61,840 nt of DNA from Gemmatimonadaceae bacterium (lineage in GTDB: Bacteria; Gemmatimonadota; Gemmatimonadetes; Gemmatimonadales; Gemmatimonadaceae). Position numbers and translations under genes: made by a program. The notes below the pieces were generated by a model that was not told where the DNA came from, did no database searches, and saw only the letters and a program-made list of their open reading frames with translations. Where the stretch lies: assembly GCA_017881585.1 (NCBI GenBank), contig JADGQS010000003.1, positions 1-61,840 on the forward strand. The letters are read 5' to 3'. The first letter of the stretch is position 1. The number at the start of each line of letters is the position of its first letter. Of the stretch, positions 1 through 10,431 are shown piece by piece.

Positions 1-29
1 CAGGTCACCAACTTGCGCCCCCTCCGCCG

Positions 30-1355
30 CTATTTCAAGTCGCGCCCGATGAACGCTTCGATCGCCGCCTTGGCCGTGCGCGCAGTGAAGCGCGCGTTGA
101 TGAGAAGAATTCGCTGAGAGTCGAGCGCCGTCTGCGACGTGAGCAGGTCGAGATACGAGGACGCGCCGAGCGCGTAGCGCGACTGCTGTGCCGAAAGATC
201 CTCCTGAGCCGCGGCGATCTGCAGCGTCTGCAGCTCGACCGTTTGCGCGGCCGTGCGGAACTGATCGATCAACTGGGCGAGCTGGGCCGTCGCATTGAAT
301 CGCGCGTCACGAAGTACGGCCTCAGCATTGTCCGCGGCGACCGTGGCCTGCATGCTGCTCAATTCACGGCTGAAGTTGTTGAAGATGGTGTAGCCCACGG
401 AGAACGTGTACTGCGTCTGAGTCGACGCCGCCGGACCGCCACCCCAGTTGAACGTGGGAGAAGTGAACCCACTCGCGTTGTAGATGTAGCTGGCGCGCAC
501 CTGCGGGATGTACTGGGATGTGAGCGTCGAGCGGCGCCCTTGCTTGGCCGCATCCAAAGCCGCGACCGCCTGCCTGACGCTCGGGCCGTCTTCGGCCATG
601 CGCGCAAGCGAGGCGTCGTCCACGTCCAGGCGGGGAACGTCGCTGGTATCGGATGCGACCGTAGTCACTGGAACATTCGATGCCACGAGACGAGTTAGCG
701 CCGCGTTCGCGTCACGCAGCTGCGCACGCGCATTGAGCAACGAGAGTTGCGCGCTGCCGACCTGGATCGCCGCCTTCAGCGAATCAGTTCGAACGACCTG
801 ACCCACCTTCACTTTCGCCGCCGACGCATTCAGCGCGACCTGCGCCTGCTCGAGCGCGCTCGCACCGGCAGCTTCCAGCTCGCGCGCCTGCAGTATGGCG
901 AAGTATTGCTGCTTCACGGTAGCCGCCACGCCATAGCGCTGAAGCGTTTCGTTCTCCTCGTTCGCCCGCTGACTTGCCAACGCCTGCCGATATCCGAAGT
1001 ACCGCTGACCTCCATCGAACAGCACCATGCTGGCGCTGTATCCCTTTCCGTAGTTCCAAGGATCGCCCTTGTATGGGAGCAACTGACCCTGTTGATAGAT
1101 GCCACCGGAAAAATTCGAGGCACCGTAATTGACGCTGAGGTTCGGCAAGTACTGACCGAGAGCGTTCAACTCGGTGAGCTTGCCGGTGCGAAGCGCATTT
1201 CGAGCGCTTACCGTCAGCGGCGAATTCATCTGCGCGAGTCGCACCGCCTCGTCGAGAGTAATCGGACGCGCGCCGTCGCCGCCCTGCTGCGCTGCCAGAA
1301 GCGCGGGCGCGGCCAGCAGGGCAAGAACGGCCATGCGATTTCGGAACAGTCTCAT
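30..1355 (-). CDS. TolC-family outer membrane efflux protein
   Basis: This is probably the outer-membrane exit duct for the RND pump encoded just downstream on the other strand. The protein has about 441 residues, which fits TolC/OEP proteins. It starts with a signal peptide (MRLFRN, then a hydrophobic Ala/Leu run ending in LLAAQ) and has the long Ala/Gln/Leu-rich helical repeats of the family. An in-frame upstream start would add 31 non-secretory residues. I chose ATG at 1355 because a clear AAGGAG ribosome site sits just before it. It is transcribed away from the NHL gene, leaving about 250 bases of shared upstream DNA. The family call is firm; the pairing with the pump is inferred from proximity. 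Confidence 0.9.
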   Translation of the reverse strand: MRLFRNRMAVLALLAAPALLAAQQGGDGARPITLDEAVRLAQMNSPLTVSARNALRTGKLTELNALGQYLPNLSVNYGASNFSGGIYQQGQLLPYKGDPWNYGKGYSASMVLFDGGQRYFGYRQALASQRANEENETLQRYGVAATVKQQYFAILQARELEAAGASALEQAQVALNASAAKVKVGQVVRTDSLKAAIQVGSAQLSLLNARAQLRDANAALTRLVASNVPVTTVASDTSDVPRLDVDDASLARMAEDGPSVRQAVAALDAAKQGRRSTLTSQYIPQVRASYIYNASGFTSPTFNWGGGPAASTQTQYTFSVGYTIFNNFSRELSSMQATVAADNAEAVLRDARFNATAQLAQLIDQFRTAAQTVELQTLQIAAAQEDLSAQQSRYALGASSYLDLLTSQTALDSQRILLINARFTARTAKAAIEAFIGRDLK

Positions 1356-1607
1356 GCTGCTTCTCCTTTCTCGATGCGATGAAGGACCGCTCTGCTGAAT
1401 GGCAACTTGTGTGCCGCGAACGACTTGGCCCAACTCCATCCCCTGCACAGGGTTGCGTTCGATCCGCCGATGCGCTTACGGGACCGGGCGTTCGAATTCG
1501 GGAATCGGCGGCCCGAAAGCGAACATGTCAACACGGGCACGACTCGCGGCAACACACCGGCCCGCATAGGTTGACCGTTCACCGCGCTTTGCCAAGGAGT
1601 CCATCTC

Positions 1608-2687
1608 GTGAGACGCTTCCAGGCCGTCCTGCTCGCCGCACTCGCTCTCGCCGCCACCAACGCGCCGGCGCAGCCGGTGCCCGCCATCCGGTTCGACGCG
1701 AGTATCGACTTCCTCAAGCTCCCCGCGAACCTGTACCTCGGTGAAGTCGCGGGAGTGGCGGTGAACTCGAAAGGACACGTGTTCGTGTACAGCCGCACGG
1801 GCGAACGCTCGACGGTCCACGGGGCCACCGCCGCGCAGCTGTTCGAGTTCCGACCTGACGGCGCGTTCATTCGCGAGATCGGGAAGGACCTGTACGGATT
1901 CGCCTTCGCCCACACCGTTCGCATCGACCGCGAGGACAACATCTGGGTGACGGACGAAGGCACGAACATGATCATCAAGTTCAATCCTGCCGGACGCGTG
2001 ACCATGGTGCTCGGGCGGCGCGAGGAAGCCGCGGAACCCGCCGCTCCACGCCCGGCGAATGCGCCAACGCCCGCTCCGGGATGGGGGTCGTTCAACCGCC
2101 CGACCGACGTCGCGTGGGACCCGCAGGGGAACGTCTTCATCAGCGATGGATACGCCAACTCGCGCGTCGTGAAGGTGGACAAGAACGGCCGATGGGTGAA
2201 GACGTGGGGCGAACGCGGATCGGGACAGGGCCAACTGAACACGCCGCACTCGATTGCCGCCGACGCGAAGGGCAACATCTACGTCGCCGACCGCGGCAAC
2301 CGCCGCATTCAGGTATTTGACAGCGACGGAGGGTTCCTCCGTCAGTTCACTATCGATGTTCCGTTCGCCGGAGAGCCGAACATCATGCTCGGATCCATGC
2401 CTGCTGCTGCGGGTACCGCAGGTGGCGGGGCGACCATGGCCTCCGGCGCTCCTTGGGCCATTTGCATCAATCCGGGCGCCAACCAGTTCCTCTACGTCGC
2501 CGACGCTGTGCCCGGGCGGATTTACAAGGTCACGCTCGACGGAAAGGTGCTCGGGACCATCGGCGAAGCCGGCAAGCAATTGAAGCAATTCGGCTGGATT
2601 CACGAGATTTCGTGCCCGTCGGAGAACTCCCTGTACGTGGCCGAGCTGCTCAACTGGCGGATGCAGAAGCTGACCCTGCATCCGTAA
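1608..2687 (+). CDS. Secreted NHL-repeat beta-propeller protein
   Basis: The 359-residue protein has a signal peptide (MRRFQAVLLAALALAATNAPAQ region) and several NHL repeats of the type 'GNVFISDGYANSRVVK' and 'GNIYVADRGNRRIQVF', which build a six-bladed propeller. Two low-complexity Pro/Ala and Gly/Ala stretches interrupt the repeats near residues 140-155 and 265-280. The start is GTG, supported by AAGGAG about nine bases upstream. NHL propellers bind proteins or small ligands; some act as peptidylglycine lyases, but no such motif is recognised here. It lies between the TolC-like gene and the RND genes, with no proven role in efflux. Confidence 0.85.
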   Translation: MRRFQAVLLAALALAATNAPAQPVPAIRFDASIDFLKLPANLYLGEVAGVAVNSKGHVFVYSRTGERSTVHGATAAQLFEFRPDGAFIREIGKDLYGFAFAHTVRIDREDNIWVTDEGTNMIIKFNPAGRVTMVLGRREEAAEPAAPRPANAPTPAPGWGSFNRPTDVAWDPQGNVFISDGYANSRVVKVDKNGRWVKTWGERGSGQGQLNTPHSIAADAKGNIYVADRGNRRIQVFDSDGGFLRQFTIDVPFAGEPNIMLGSMPAAAGTAGGGATMASGAPWAICINPGANQFLYVADAVPGRIYKVTLDGKVLGTIGEAGKQLKQFGWIHEISCPSENSLYVAELLNWRMQKLTLHP

Positions 2688-2812
2688 CCGCCCGAAAGGT
2701 GGCTGATGGTGGTCGCAAGCGACTTCGGGCCCTGGTGCGTAGAGCTAATTCGCGATGCTGCGGCCCCGAAGGAATTCAACAGCACCGCCCAACTTTCGAG
2801 CGACCATTCAAG

Positions 2813-4102
2813 ATGATACGTCCTCCACTCTCCGGACACGGCAGCTTCAAGCTCGTCGCGGCTCTCGGAGCGATCCTCGCTGCAGGTGCCTGTTCAAAGG
2901 CGCCTGCGAAACCGGCACGACCCGCCATTTCCGTGGCGGTCGTTCCCGTAAAGAAGGTGACGCTGCCCTACACCCTTGAGGCGAACGGCATCGTCACGCC
3001 GATTCAGACGGCCGCGGTCGCCTCGCAGGTCGACGGCATCATCCTCGATGTTCCCTTCGCCGAGGGATCGGAGGTGACAAAGGGACAGGTGCTCTTCAAG
3101 ATCGAACCGCACCAGTACCAGGCGGCGTACGACATGGCGCTGGCGCAGCTCGCCCGCGACCGCGCCACGGCGGAGAACGCGAAGAGGGACTACGCACGCT
3201 TCGAAACGTTGCGCAAGGAGAACGTCGTGTCGTCGGCGGACGCGGAGCTCAAGGCCGCTACCGCTGGGTCGACCCAGGCCACGGTCGAGGCCGATCTCGC
3301 CGCCGTTTCCAACGCGAAGTTCAACCTCGACAACACCACGGTGCGTGCGCCCATTTCGGGCCGAACCGGCAGCCTGCTGGTGCGCACCGGGAACCTCGTG
3401 CGTGCGGGTGCATCGACACCGCTCGTCGTGATCAACCAGGTGCGGCCGATCTACGTTCGATTCGCCGTTCCGGGATCGTTGCTGCCGCTCGTCCTGCAAT
3501 ACGGCGCCAAGGGCGGCTTGCCCGTGACGGCAACGGCCAGCGCCGCGTCGTCGCCCACAACGCCCAAGGACACATCGAGCTCCTCGATGGACGCCGGACA
3601 GAAGTCGAGTCTCCAGACGGTGAAGGTCGATCCGGCCGCGAGCAATCCGGACGGACACGGCACACAGACGTTCATCGATAACGCGGTGGACACGACGACC
3701 GGCACGGTGCAGCTCAGGGCGAAGTTCGCGAACGCGGGCGGCACGCTCTGGGCGGGACAATTCATGGCTGTCTCGATGCGACTGTTCGACGAGGAGGGCG
3801 CGCTCGTCGTCCCGTCGCAGTGCGTCGTCACGGGACAGCGCGGCACCTACGTATACGTAGTCGATTCGGCGAGCACCGCGTCGCTGCGCATGGTGAATGT
3901 CGAGCGTACGGCGAACGGCCTCTCGGTGATTTCGTCGGGCCTGAGCGAGGGGGAACGGGTCGTTTCGGATGGTCAGTCGCGCCTGACGCCGGGCGCGCCC
4001 GTTGATCTCCGGAGCGCGATGGATTCAGCCGGCGCGACGGGTCGCGGTGGCCGCGGCGGTGGTCGTGGCGGAAGGGGACGCGGCAAGGCACCGACGCCTT
4101 GA
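2813..4102 (+). CDS. RND efflux periplasmic adaptor (membrane fusion lipoprotein)
   Basis: This is the adaptor that joins the inner-membrane RND permeases to a TolC duct. The 429-residue protein starts with a lipoprotein signal (lipobox LAAGAC, Cys27). It then has the barrel-sandwich/lipoyl halves (for example 'VDGIILDVPFAEGSEV' and 'TTVRAPISGRTG') around a coiled-coil hairpin (residues about 100-160). The C-terminus is an unusual Gly/Arg-rich tail (RGGRGGGRGGRGRG). The open frame extends about 360 bases upstream over the previous gene, but ATG at 2813 gives the lipoprotein signal. No good ribosome site is visible. It lies 18 bases before the first permease. Confidence 0.92.
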   Translation: MIRPPLSGHGSFKLVAALGAILAAGACSKAPAKPARPAISVAVVPVKKVTLPYTLEANGIVTPIQTAAVASQVDGIILDVPFAEGSEVTKGQVLFKIEPHQYQAAYDMALAQLARDRATAENAKRDYARFETLRKENVVSSADAELKAATAGSTQATVEADLAAVSNAKFNLDNTTVRAPISGRTGSLLVRTGNLVRAGASTPLVVINQVRPIYVRFAVPGSLLPLVLQYGAKGGLPVTATASAASSPTTPKDTSSSSMDAGQKSSLQTVKVDPAASNPDGHGTQTFIDNAVDTTTGTVQLRAKFANAGGTLWAGQFMAVSMRLFDEEGALVVPSQCVVTGQRGTYVYVVDSASTASLRMVNVERTANGLSVISSGLSEGERVVSDGQSRLTPGAPVDLRSAMDSAGATGRGGRGGGRGGRGRGKAPTP

Positions 4103-4120
4103 TGCGGGGATGAGCGGGAC

Positions 4121-7100
4121 ATGAACCTCACCGGACTCTTCATCAGGCGCCCGGTCATGACGATGCTCGTCATGATCGGGATTCTGGTGTTCGGGATCAT
4201 CGGCTACCGGCAGCTGCCGGTGAGCGACCTCCCGACGGTCGATTATCCGACGATCAGCGTGAGCGCGAATCTTCCAGGCGCCAGCCCGGAGACGATGGCC
4301 GCCACCGTCGCGACACCGCTCGAGAAGTCATTCTCGGCCATCGCCGGCATCGACGAGATCACGTCCAACAGCAGTCTCGGATCGACGAACATTACGCTGA
4401 CGTTCGCACTCGACCGAGACATCGAGTCGGCGGCGCAGGACGTCAACGCGGCGATCTCCAAGACGCTCGCATTCCTCCCGCCGAATATCCTCCCGCCGAA
4501 TTATCACAAGCAGAATCCGGCGGCATCGCCGATCCTGAACATCACGCTGACGTCGAGCGTGCTGTCGATGCAGCAGATCGATGAGTTCGCCGAGACGACC
4601 ATCGGCCAGCAGCTCTCGATGGTGGAGGGCGTGGCGCAGGTGAACGTGATGGGCGCGAGCAAATACGCGGTGCGCGTGCAGCTCGATCCGGCCAAGCTCG
4701 CGAGCCTGGGGATCGGCGTCTCGCAGGTCGCCGCGGCGATCAGGAACAACAACGTCCTGCTCCCGACGGGCGTGCTCTACGGCAAGGACCGGACGCTCAC
4801 GATTCAGGCCACGGGGCAGCTGTCGAATGCCGCCGAGTTTAAGCGGTTGATCGTTTCCTGGAAGAACGGCGCGCCCGTAAGGCTGGGCGACCTCGGCAAC
4901 GTGCTGGACGACGTGCAGAACAACAAGGGAGGCGCCTGGTTCGGCAACGACCGGACCGTCTTCCTGATGATCAACCGCCAGCCGGGCACCAACACGGTGG
5001 AGATCGCGAGCAAGGCCAAGGCGATGCTCGCCGAAATCGAGAAGGGGCTGCCGAAGACGCTGAGCGTGCACATCCAGTACGACCGCTCCGTCTCGATCCA
5101 GCATTCCGTGAACGACGTGAAGTTCTCGCTGTTCCTGGCGCTCGGCCTCGTGGTGATGGTGATCTTCGTCTTCCTGCGCAACATCGTCGCGACGCTGATC
5201 CCGAGCTTCACGCTGCCGATGGCGATCGTGGGGACGTTCTCCGTCATGGCGCTGCTGAACTTCAGCATCGACAACCTGTCGCTGATGGCCCTCACGCTCG
5301 CGGTCGGGTTCCTCGTGGACGACGCGATCGTGATGCTCGAGAACATCTACCGGCATCTCGAGATGGGGAAACCGCCGATGCAGGCGGCGCTCGACGGCGC
5401 GCGGGAGATCGGCTACACGATCCTCTCGATGACGCTCTCGCTCGCCTCCGTCTTCATTCCGCTGATGTTCATGGGCGGCATCATCGGCCGGCTGTTCCGC
5501 GAGTTCGCGATCACCATCATGGTGGCGGTGCTCGTATCCGGATTCGTGTCGCTCACGCTGACGCCGATGCTCTGCAGCCGGCTGCTCAAGGCGCACGGCA
5601 CGGTGACACACGGAAAACTGTTCGAGTCGACCGAGCGGATCTTCGAGGGGGCGAAGCGCGGATACGCGCGCGCCCTCGGCTGGGTGATGCGCCACCGCCC
5701 GCTCACGCTCGTTTTTTCCGCCGTGATCCTCGCCCTGATCGGGACGCTCTGGACGATCATTCCCAAGGGACTGTTCCCGCCCGACGACACCGGATCGCTC
5801 AACGGCACGACGGAAGCGGCGCAGGGAACATCGTACGTCGACATGGTGCGGCTGCAGAAGATCGCGATGGGACGACTGGCGAAGGACACGAACATCGTTT
5901 CCTTCACCTCGTCGATCGGTGGATACGGCGGTGGAAATCAGGGAAATTTGAACGTCACGCTCAAGCCGCAGGGACAGCGCCCGTCGGCCGACGCGATGGT
6001 CGGCGAGCTCACGCGCCGGCTCAGCGGCATTCCCGGACTGGCGGTGTACTTCCAGAACCCGCCCGTGATTCGCATCGGCGGTCGGTCGGCGAAGACGCTC
6101 TACCAGTTCACACTGCGCGGACCCGACATCACCCAGCTCTACTCGGAGTCGGCCAAGTTTCTCACGAAGCTGCAGGCCGAGCCGATGCTCAGCGGCGTGA
6201 CGTCGGACCTGCTGAACCGCAGCCCGATTATCCGGGTGCGCATCGACCGCCATCGCGCGCTTTCGCTCGGCGTCACGCCCGCGAGCATCGAGAACGCGCT
6301 CGCGAACGCGTACAACCAGCAGCAGGTCTCCACGATCTACACCCCCACGAACGAGTACTGGGTGGTGATGGAAACGGTGCCGGAAGCACAGCTCGATGCA
6401 ACCGCGCTGCAGCGCTTCTACATGCCCGGCACGGGCGGGCGGCTGGTGCCGCTCGCCGATCTCGCCACGTTCGAGAACGTCGTGGGACCGCTGAGCATTC
6501 CGCATTCCGGGCAAATGGCGTCGGTGACGATTTCGTTCAACCTCGCGCCCGGCATCGCGCTCGGCGGGGCGGTCGATCACGTGAAGCAGGTCGCGGCGCA
6601 GACCCTGCCCGCGAGCATCACGGCCGCATTCAACGGCACGGCGCAGGCCTTCGAGCAATCGCAGAAGGGGCTCGGCCTCCTGCTGCTGATCACCGTGTTC
6701 ATCATCTACCTGATTCTCGGCGTGCTGTACGAGAGCTTCATCCATCCGATCACGATCCTCACCGGATTGCCGTTCGCGGCGTTCGGCGCGCTGGCCGCTC
6801 TGTACGTGACGAAGGTGGAGCTCGGCGTATACGGGTACGTCGGGATCATCATGCTGATCGGCATCGTACAGAAGAACGCGATCATGATGATCGACTTCGC
6901 GATCGCCACCGAGCGGGCCGAGCATTCGCTTCCCGCCGAGGCGATCATGCGGGCGGCGGTCGTCCGCTTCAGGCCGATCATGATGACGACGTTCTCCGCG
7001 ATCATGGGCACGCTCCCGATCGCGATCGGCGTCGGCGCGAGCGCCGCGTCGCGCCGTCCGCTGGGCATCGCCGTCGTCGGCGGCCTGGTCTTCTCGCAGG

Positions 7101-7243
7101 TCGTGACGCTCTTCGTCACGCCGGTGTTCTACACGTACCTGGACGAGCTACAGACGTGGTTCGGCCGCACGAGCAGGCGCTCCGCCGAGGGAGGTGCACT
7201 CGCTCCCGGCCTCGCGCACGCTTCCACGTCCGCGGGTAACTGA
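4121..7243 (+). CDS. RND multidrug efflux permease, first copy (MdtB/AcrB type)
   Basis: This is a proton-driven inner-membrane exporter of the HAE1 family, 1040 residues, the normal length. It has an N-terminal first TM helix (FIRRPVMTMLVMIG), two large periplasmic loops and twelve predicted TM segments. The proton-relay Asp pair is present in TM4 (GFLVDDAIVMLE), and the TM10 Lys is in 'IGIVQKNAIMMIDF'. It is followed after only 3 bases by a second, different RND permease. That arrangement is known from MdtABC, where two permeases form a heterotrimer. Confidence 0.95.
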   Translation: MNLTGLFIRRPVMTMLVMIGILVFGIIGYRQLPVSDLPTVDYPTISVSANLPGASPETMAATVATPLEKSFSAIAGIDEITSNSSLGSTNITLTFALDRDIESAAQDVNAAISKTLAFLPPNILPPNYHKQNPAASPILNITLTSSVLSMQQIDEFAETTIGQQLSMVEGVAQVNVMGASKYAVRVQLDPAKLASLGIGVSQVAAAIRNNNVLLPTGVLYGKDRTLTIQATGQLSNAAEFKRLIVSWKNGAPVRLGDLGNVLDDVQNNKGGAWFGNDRTVFLMINRQPGTNTVEIASKAKAMLAEIEKGLPKTLSVHIQYDRSVSIQHSVNDVKFSLFLALGLVVMVIFVFLRNIVATLIPSFTLPMAIVGTFSVMALLNFSIDNLSLMALTLAVGFLVDDAIVMLENIYRHLEMGKPPMQAALDGAREIGYTILSMTLSLASVFIPLMFMGGIIGRLFREFAITIMVAVLVSGFVSLTLTPMLCSRLLKAHGTVTHGKLFESTERIFEGAKRGYARALGWVMRHRPLTLVFSAVILALIGTLWTIIPKGLFPPDDTGSLNGTTEAAQGTSYVDMVRLQKIAMGRLAKDTNIVSFTSSIGGYGGGNQGNLNVTLKPQGQRPSADAMVGELTRRLSGIPGLAVYFQNPPVIRIGGRSAKTLYQFTLRGPDITQLYSESAKFLTKLQAEPMLSGVTSDLLNRSPIIRVRIDRHRALSLGVTPASIENALANAYNQQQVSTIYTPTNEYWVVMETVPEAQLDATALQRFYMPGTGGRLVPLADLATFENVVGPLSIPHSGQMASVTISFNLAPGIALGGAVDHVKQVAAQTLPASITAAFNGTAQAFEQSQKGLGLLLLITVFIIYLILGVLYESFIHPITILTGLPFAAFGALAALYVTKVELGVYGYVGIIMLIGIVQKNAIMMIDFAIATERAEHSLPAEAIMRAAVVRFRPIMMTTFSAIMGTLPIAIGVGASAASRRPLGIAVVGGLVFSQVVTLFVTPVFYTYLDELQTWFGRTSRRSAEGGALAPGLAHASTSAGN

Positions 7244-7246
7244 CCG

Positions 7247-10200
7247 ATGAATTTCACGACCCTCTTCATCAAGCGTCCGGTCATGACGACGCTCGTCATG
7301 ATCGGCATCCTCGTCTTCGGCATCGTGGCGTACCGGCAGCTGCCGGTGAGCGACCTGCCGAACGTGGACTTTCCGACGATCACGGTGACCGCGATGCTGC
7401 CGGGCACGAGCCCGCAGACGATGGCCGCCACCGTCGCGACGCCGCTGGAGAAATCGTTCTCGACGATCGCCGGCATCGACAACATGACGTCCACGTCGAG
7501 CCTCGGGCAGTCGCAGATCGTCGTGCAGTTCGCCCTCGACCGCAACGTGGACGCCGCCGCGCAGGACGTGCAGGCCTCCATCGCCCAGACGCTCCGGCAG
7601 CTTCCGCAGGGGATCATTCCCCCGTCGTACCAGAAGACGAATCCGGCCGACGCGCCGATCATGACGCTCGCGCTCACGTCCACGGAGGTGCCGCTCTCGA
7701 CGCTCGACGAGTACGGTGAGACGACCATCGCCCAGCGGCTCTCGATGGTCGGCGGCGTGGCGCAGGTGCTCGTGTACGGCGCGCAGAAGTACGCGGTGCG
7801 GCTGCAGATGGATCCGTCGGCGCTCGCGACGCGTGGCATCGCGCTCGAGGACGTCGTGACCGCCGTGACGAACCAGAACGTCAACCTGCCGACGGGCGTG
7901 CTCTGGGGGCCCAAGACCGCGCTGACCGTGCAGGCCACGGGCCAGCTCGACAGCGCAAGCGCGTTCGGCGACATCATCGTCGCATATCGCAACGGCGCGC
8001 CCGTTCACCTCAGCGAAGTCGGGCACATCACCGACGACGTGCAGAACAACAAGACGGCGAGCTGGTACAACGGAGCGCGCTCGATCGTCCTCGCCATCCA
8101 GCGTCAGCCGGGCACGAACACCGTGGATGTCTCCGCGCGCGTGAAGGCGGCGCTCGCGCGGATCCAGACCGAGATTCCCCCGTCGGTGAAGGTCGACATC
8201 CTCTACGACCGTTCGGCGACGATCCAGGCCTCGGTTCAGGACGTCACCTTCACGCTCGAGCTGACGCTGGCGCTGGTGGTGCTGGTGATCTTCCTGTTCC
8301 TGCGCAATTTCTCGGCGACGTTCATCCCGAGCCTCGCGCTGCCGATGTCCATCATCGGCACGTTCTCGGTGATGTACCTCCTGAACTACAGCCTGGACAA
8401 TCTCTCGCTCATGGCGCTGACCCTCGCCGTGGGCTTCGTGGTGGACGACGCGATCGTGATGCTCGAGAACATCGTGCGCCACCTCGAGATGGGAAAGCCG
8501 AAGCTGGAGGCCGCGATCGACGGCGCCTCGGAGGTCGGCTTCACGATCCTCTCGATGACCTTCTCGCTCGCGGCCGTGTTCATTCCGTTCCTGTTCATGG
8601 GCGGCATCATCGGCAAGCTCTTCCACGAGTTCGCGGTGACGATCGGCGTGGCGATTCTCGTCTCCGGCTTCGTGTCGCTGACGCTCACGCCGATGCTCTC
8701 CAGCCGGTTCCTGCGGTCGTCGCATGCCGACCAGCACGGCAGGCTCTACCAGATGAGCGAGCGCTTCTTCGACGCGTGGCTCGGCCTGTACGAGCGGACG
8801 CTCGCCACCGTGATGCGGCACCGCCCCGCGACGCTCGTGTTCTCGTTCGTGATCCTCGTCGCGACGGGCTACCTGTTCTGGTCCACGCCCAAGGGACTCT
8901 TCCCCACCGACGACACGGGCCAGCTGCTCGCGACGACGGAAGCGGCCGAAGGCGTGGGCTTCGACGCGCTCGTGCTGCACCAGCAGGAAGTGGCCGCGAT
9001 GGTCGCGAAGGATCCCGACGTCAAGTCCGTGACGTCGTCCGTGGGGACCACGGCGGCGGCCAATCAGGGACAGCTGACGATCGACCTCAAGCCCATCACG
9101 GAGCGCAAGCGCAGCGCGGACCAGATCGGGCGCGACCTCTCGAAGACGCTGCTGCAGGTGCAGGACATCGCCGTGTTCGTCCAGAATCCGCCGGCCATAT
9201 CAATCGGCGGGCTCGCGTCGAAGAGTCTGTACCAGTACACGCTGCAGGGCGGCGACATCACCACGCTCAACAGCGCCGCCGCGCAGCTCGAGGCGCGTTT
9301 GCGCCAGCTGCCGATGCTCGCGGACGTCACGAGCGACCTGCTGATCGAGAATCCGCAGGTCACGGTGGAGATCGACCGCGAATCGGCGGGCCAGCTCGGC
9401 GTGTCCGCGAGCGAGATCGAGAACAACCTCTACGACGCGTTCGGCCAGCGGCAGGTGTCCACCATCTACACCGCGACGAACGAGTACTGGGTCGTGATGG
9501 AGCTGCTGCCGAAGTACCAGCAGGACGTGGACGCGCTCGGCAAGCTCTGGGTGCGCTCGACCCGCGGCCCGCTCGTGCCGCTCAGCGCCGTCGCGAAATT
9601 CACGTATTCGGTCGGACCCGTGACGGTGAATCACTCGGGACAGCTGCCGTCCGTGACCATCTCGTTCAACCTCGCGCCGACGGCGTCACTCGGGACCGCG
9701 GTGGACGCCATCACGAAGGAGTCCGCGCTGCTGCTGCCGGCCAACGTCTCGGCGCGCTTTGCCGGCACGGCGCAGGCGTTCATGGCAACGCAGCAGGGGC
9801 TCGCGCTCCTCCTCGTGCTGGCGGTGTTCGTCATCTACATGATCCTCGGCGTCCTCTACGAAAGCTTCATCCATCCGATCACGATCCTCACCGGGTTGCC
9901 GTTCGCGGCGTTCGGCGCGCTCGTCACGCTCCTCCTCTTCGGGCTCGATCTCGACATCTACGGATTCGTCGGCATCATCATGCTCGTCGGCATCGTGGAG
10001 AAGAACGCGATCATGATGATCGACTTCGCGATCGAGACGGAGCGCAAGGAGCACAAGGCGCCGGCCGAGGCAATCCTGCAGGCGGCGAGCGTGCGTTTCC
10101 GGCCGATCATGATGACGACGATGGCGGCGCTGATGGGCGCGCTGCCGATTGCGTTCGGATGGGGTGCGGGCGCGGAGACGCGGCGGCCGCTCGGCGTGGC

Positions 10201-10357
10201 GGTGGTGGGCGGCCTGGCATTCTCGCAGCTCGTCACGCTCTACGTGACGCCGGTGTTCTACACCTATCTGGACGAGCTGCAGACCTGGCTGCGCCGGAAG
10301 CGCGTGAAGGAAGGTGCGCCCATCGAGGTCGGGTCCGCGCATCCCGTCAGCGCCTGA
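7247..10357 (+). CDS. RND multidrug efflux permease, second copy (MdtC type)
   Basis: This second HAE1-family RND permease has 1036 residues and is clearly homologous to the one before it but not identical. It keeps the double Asp in TM4 (GFVVDDAIVMLE) and the TM10 Lys (VGIVEKNAIMMIDF), so it should be able to translocate protons itself. The 3-base gap to the upstream permease suggests translational coupling and equal expression. The likely complex is a mixed trimer with the adaptor at 2813 and a TolC partner. The substrate cannot be read from the sequence. Confidence 0.95.
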   Translation: MNFTTLFIKRPVMTTLVMIGILVFGIVAYRQLPVSDLPNVDFPTITVTAMLPGTSPQTMAATVATPLEKSFSTIAGIDNMTSTSSLGQSQIVVQFALDRNVDAAAQDVQASIAQTLRQLPQGIIPPSYQKTNPADAPIMTLALTSTEVPLSTLDEYGETTIAQRLSMVGGVAQVLVYGAQKYAVRLQMDPSALATRGIALEDVVTAVTNQNVNLPTGVLWGPKTALTVQATGQLDSASAFGDIIVAYRNGAPVHLSEVGHITDDVQNNKTASWYNGARSIVLAIQRQPGTNTVDVSARVKAALARIQTEIPPSVKVDILYDRSATIQASVQDVTFTLELTLALVVLVIFLFLRNFSATFIPSLALPMSIIGTFSVMYLLNYSLDNLSLMALTLAVGFVVDDAIVMLENIVRHLEMGKPKLEAAIDGASEVGFTILSMTFSLAAVFIPFLFMGGIIGKLFHEFAVTIGVAILVSGFVSLTLTPMLSSRFLRSSHADQHGRLYQMSERFFDAWLGLYERTLATVMRHRPATLVFSFVILVATGYLFWSTPKGLFPTDDTGQLLATTEAAEGVGFDALVLHQQEVAAMVAKDPDVKSVTSSVGTTAAANQGQLTIDLKPITERKRSADQIGRDLSKTLLQVQDIAVFVQNPPAISIGGLASKSLYQYTLQGGDITTLNSAAAQLEARLRQLPMLADVTSDLLIENPQVTVEIDRESAGQLGVSASEIENNLYDAFGQRQVSTIYTATNEYWVVMELLPKYQQDVDALGKLWVRSTRGPLVPLSAVAKFTYSVGPVTVNHSGQLPSVTISFNLAPTASLGTAVDAITKESALLLPANVSARFAGTAQAFMATQQGLALLLVLAVFVIYMILGVLYESFIHPITILTGLPFAAFGALVTLLLFGLDLDIYGFVGIIMLVGIVEKNAIMMIDFAIETERKEHKAPAEAILQAASVRFRPIMMTTMAALMGALPIAFGWGAGAETRRPLGVAVVGGLAFSQLVTLYVTPVFYTYLDELQTWLRRKRVKEGAPIEVGSAHPVSA

Positions 10358-10402
10358 ATTCGAATCCGGGACGCGACGAGACGAATCGAAACCCGCCGAT
10401 GA

Positions 10403-10429
10403 TATATTGAGCGGGTGAACAGGACCCGC
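10403..10429 (+). promoter_or_regulatory. Possible -10 box and short hairpin before the rhomboid gene
   Basis: TATATT at 10403-10408 resembles a -10 box. It is followed by a 6-bp hairpin (GCGGGT at 10411-10416 with ACCCGC at 10424-10429) that ends two bases before the ATG. No Shine-Dalgarno sequence is visible. The hairpin may limit ribosome access; this is inference. Confidence 0.3.
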
Positions 10430-10431
10430 TT

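Noticed and set aside
4328-6925. 865-codon open frame on the minus strand opposite the first RND permease
   Set aside because: It is the antisense shadow of a firmly identified gene in high-GC DNA; the translation is rich in Arg, His, Glu and Asp repeats with no domain and no ribosome site.
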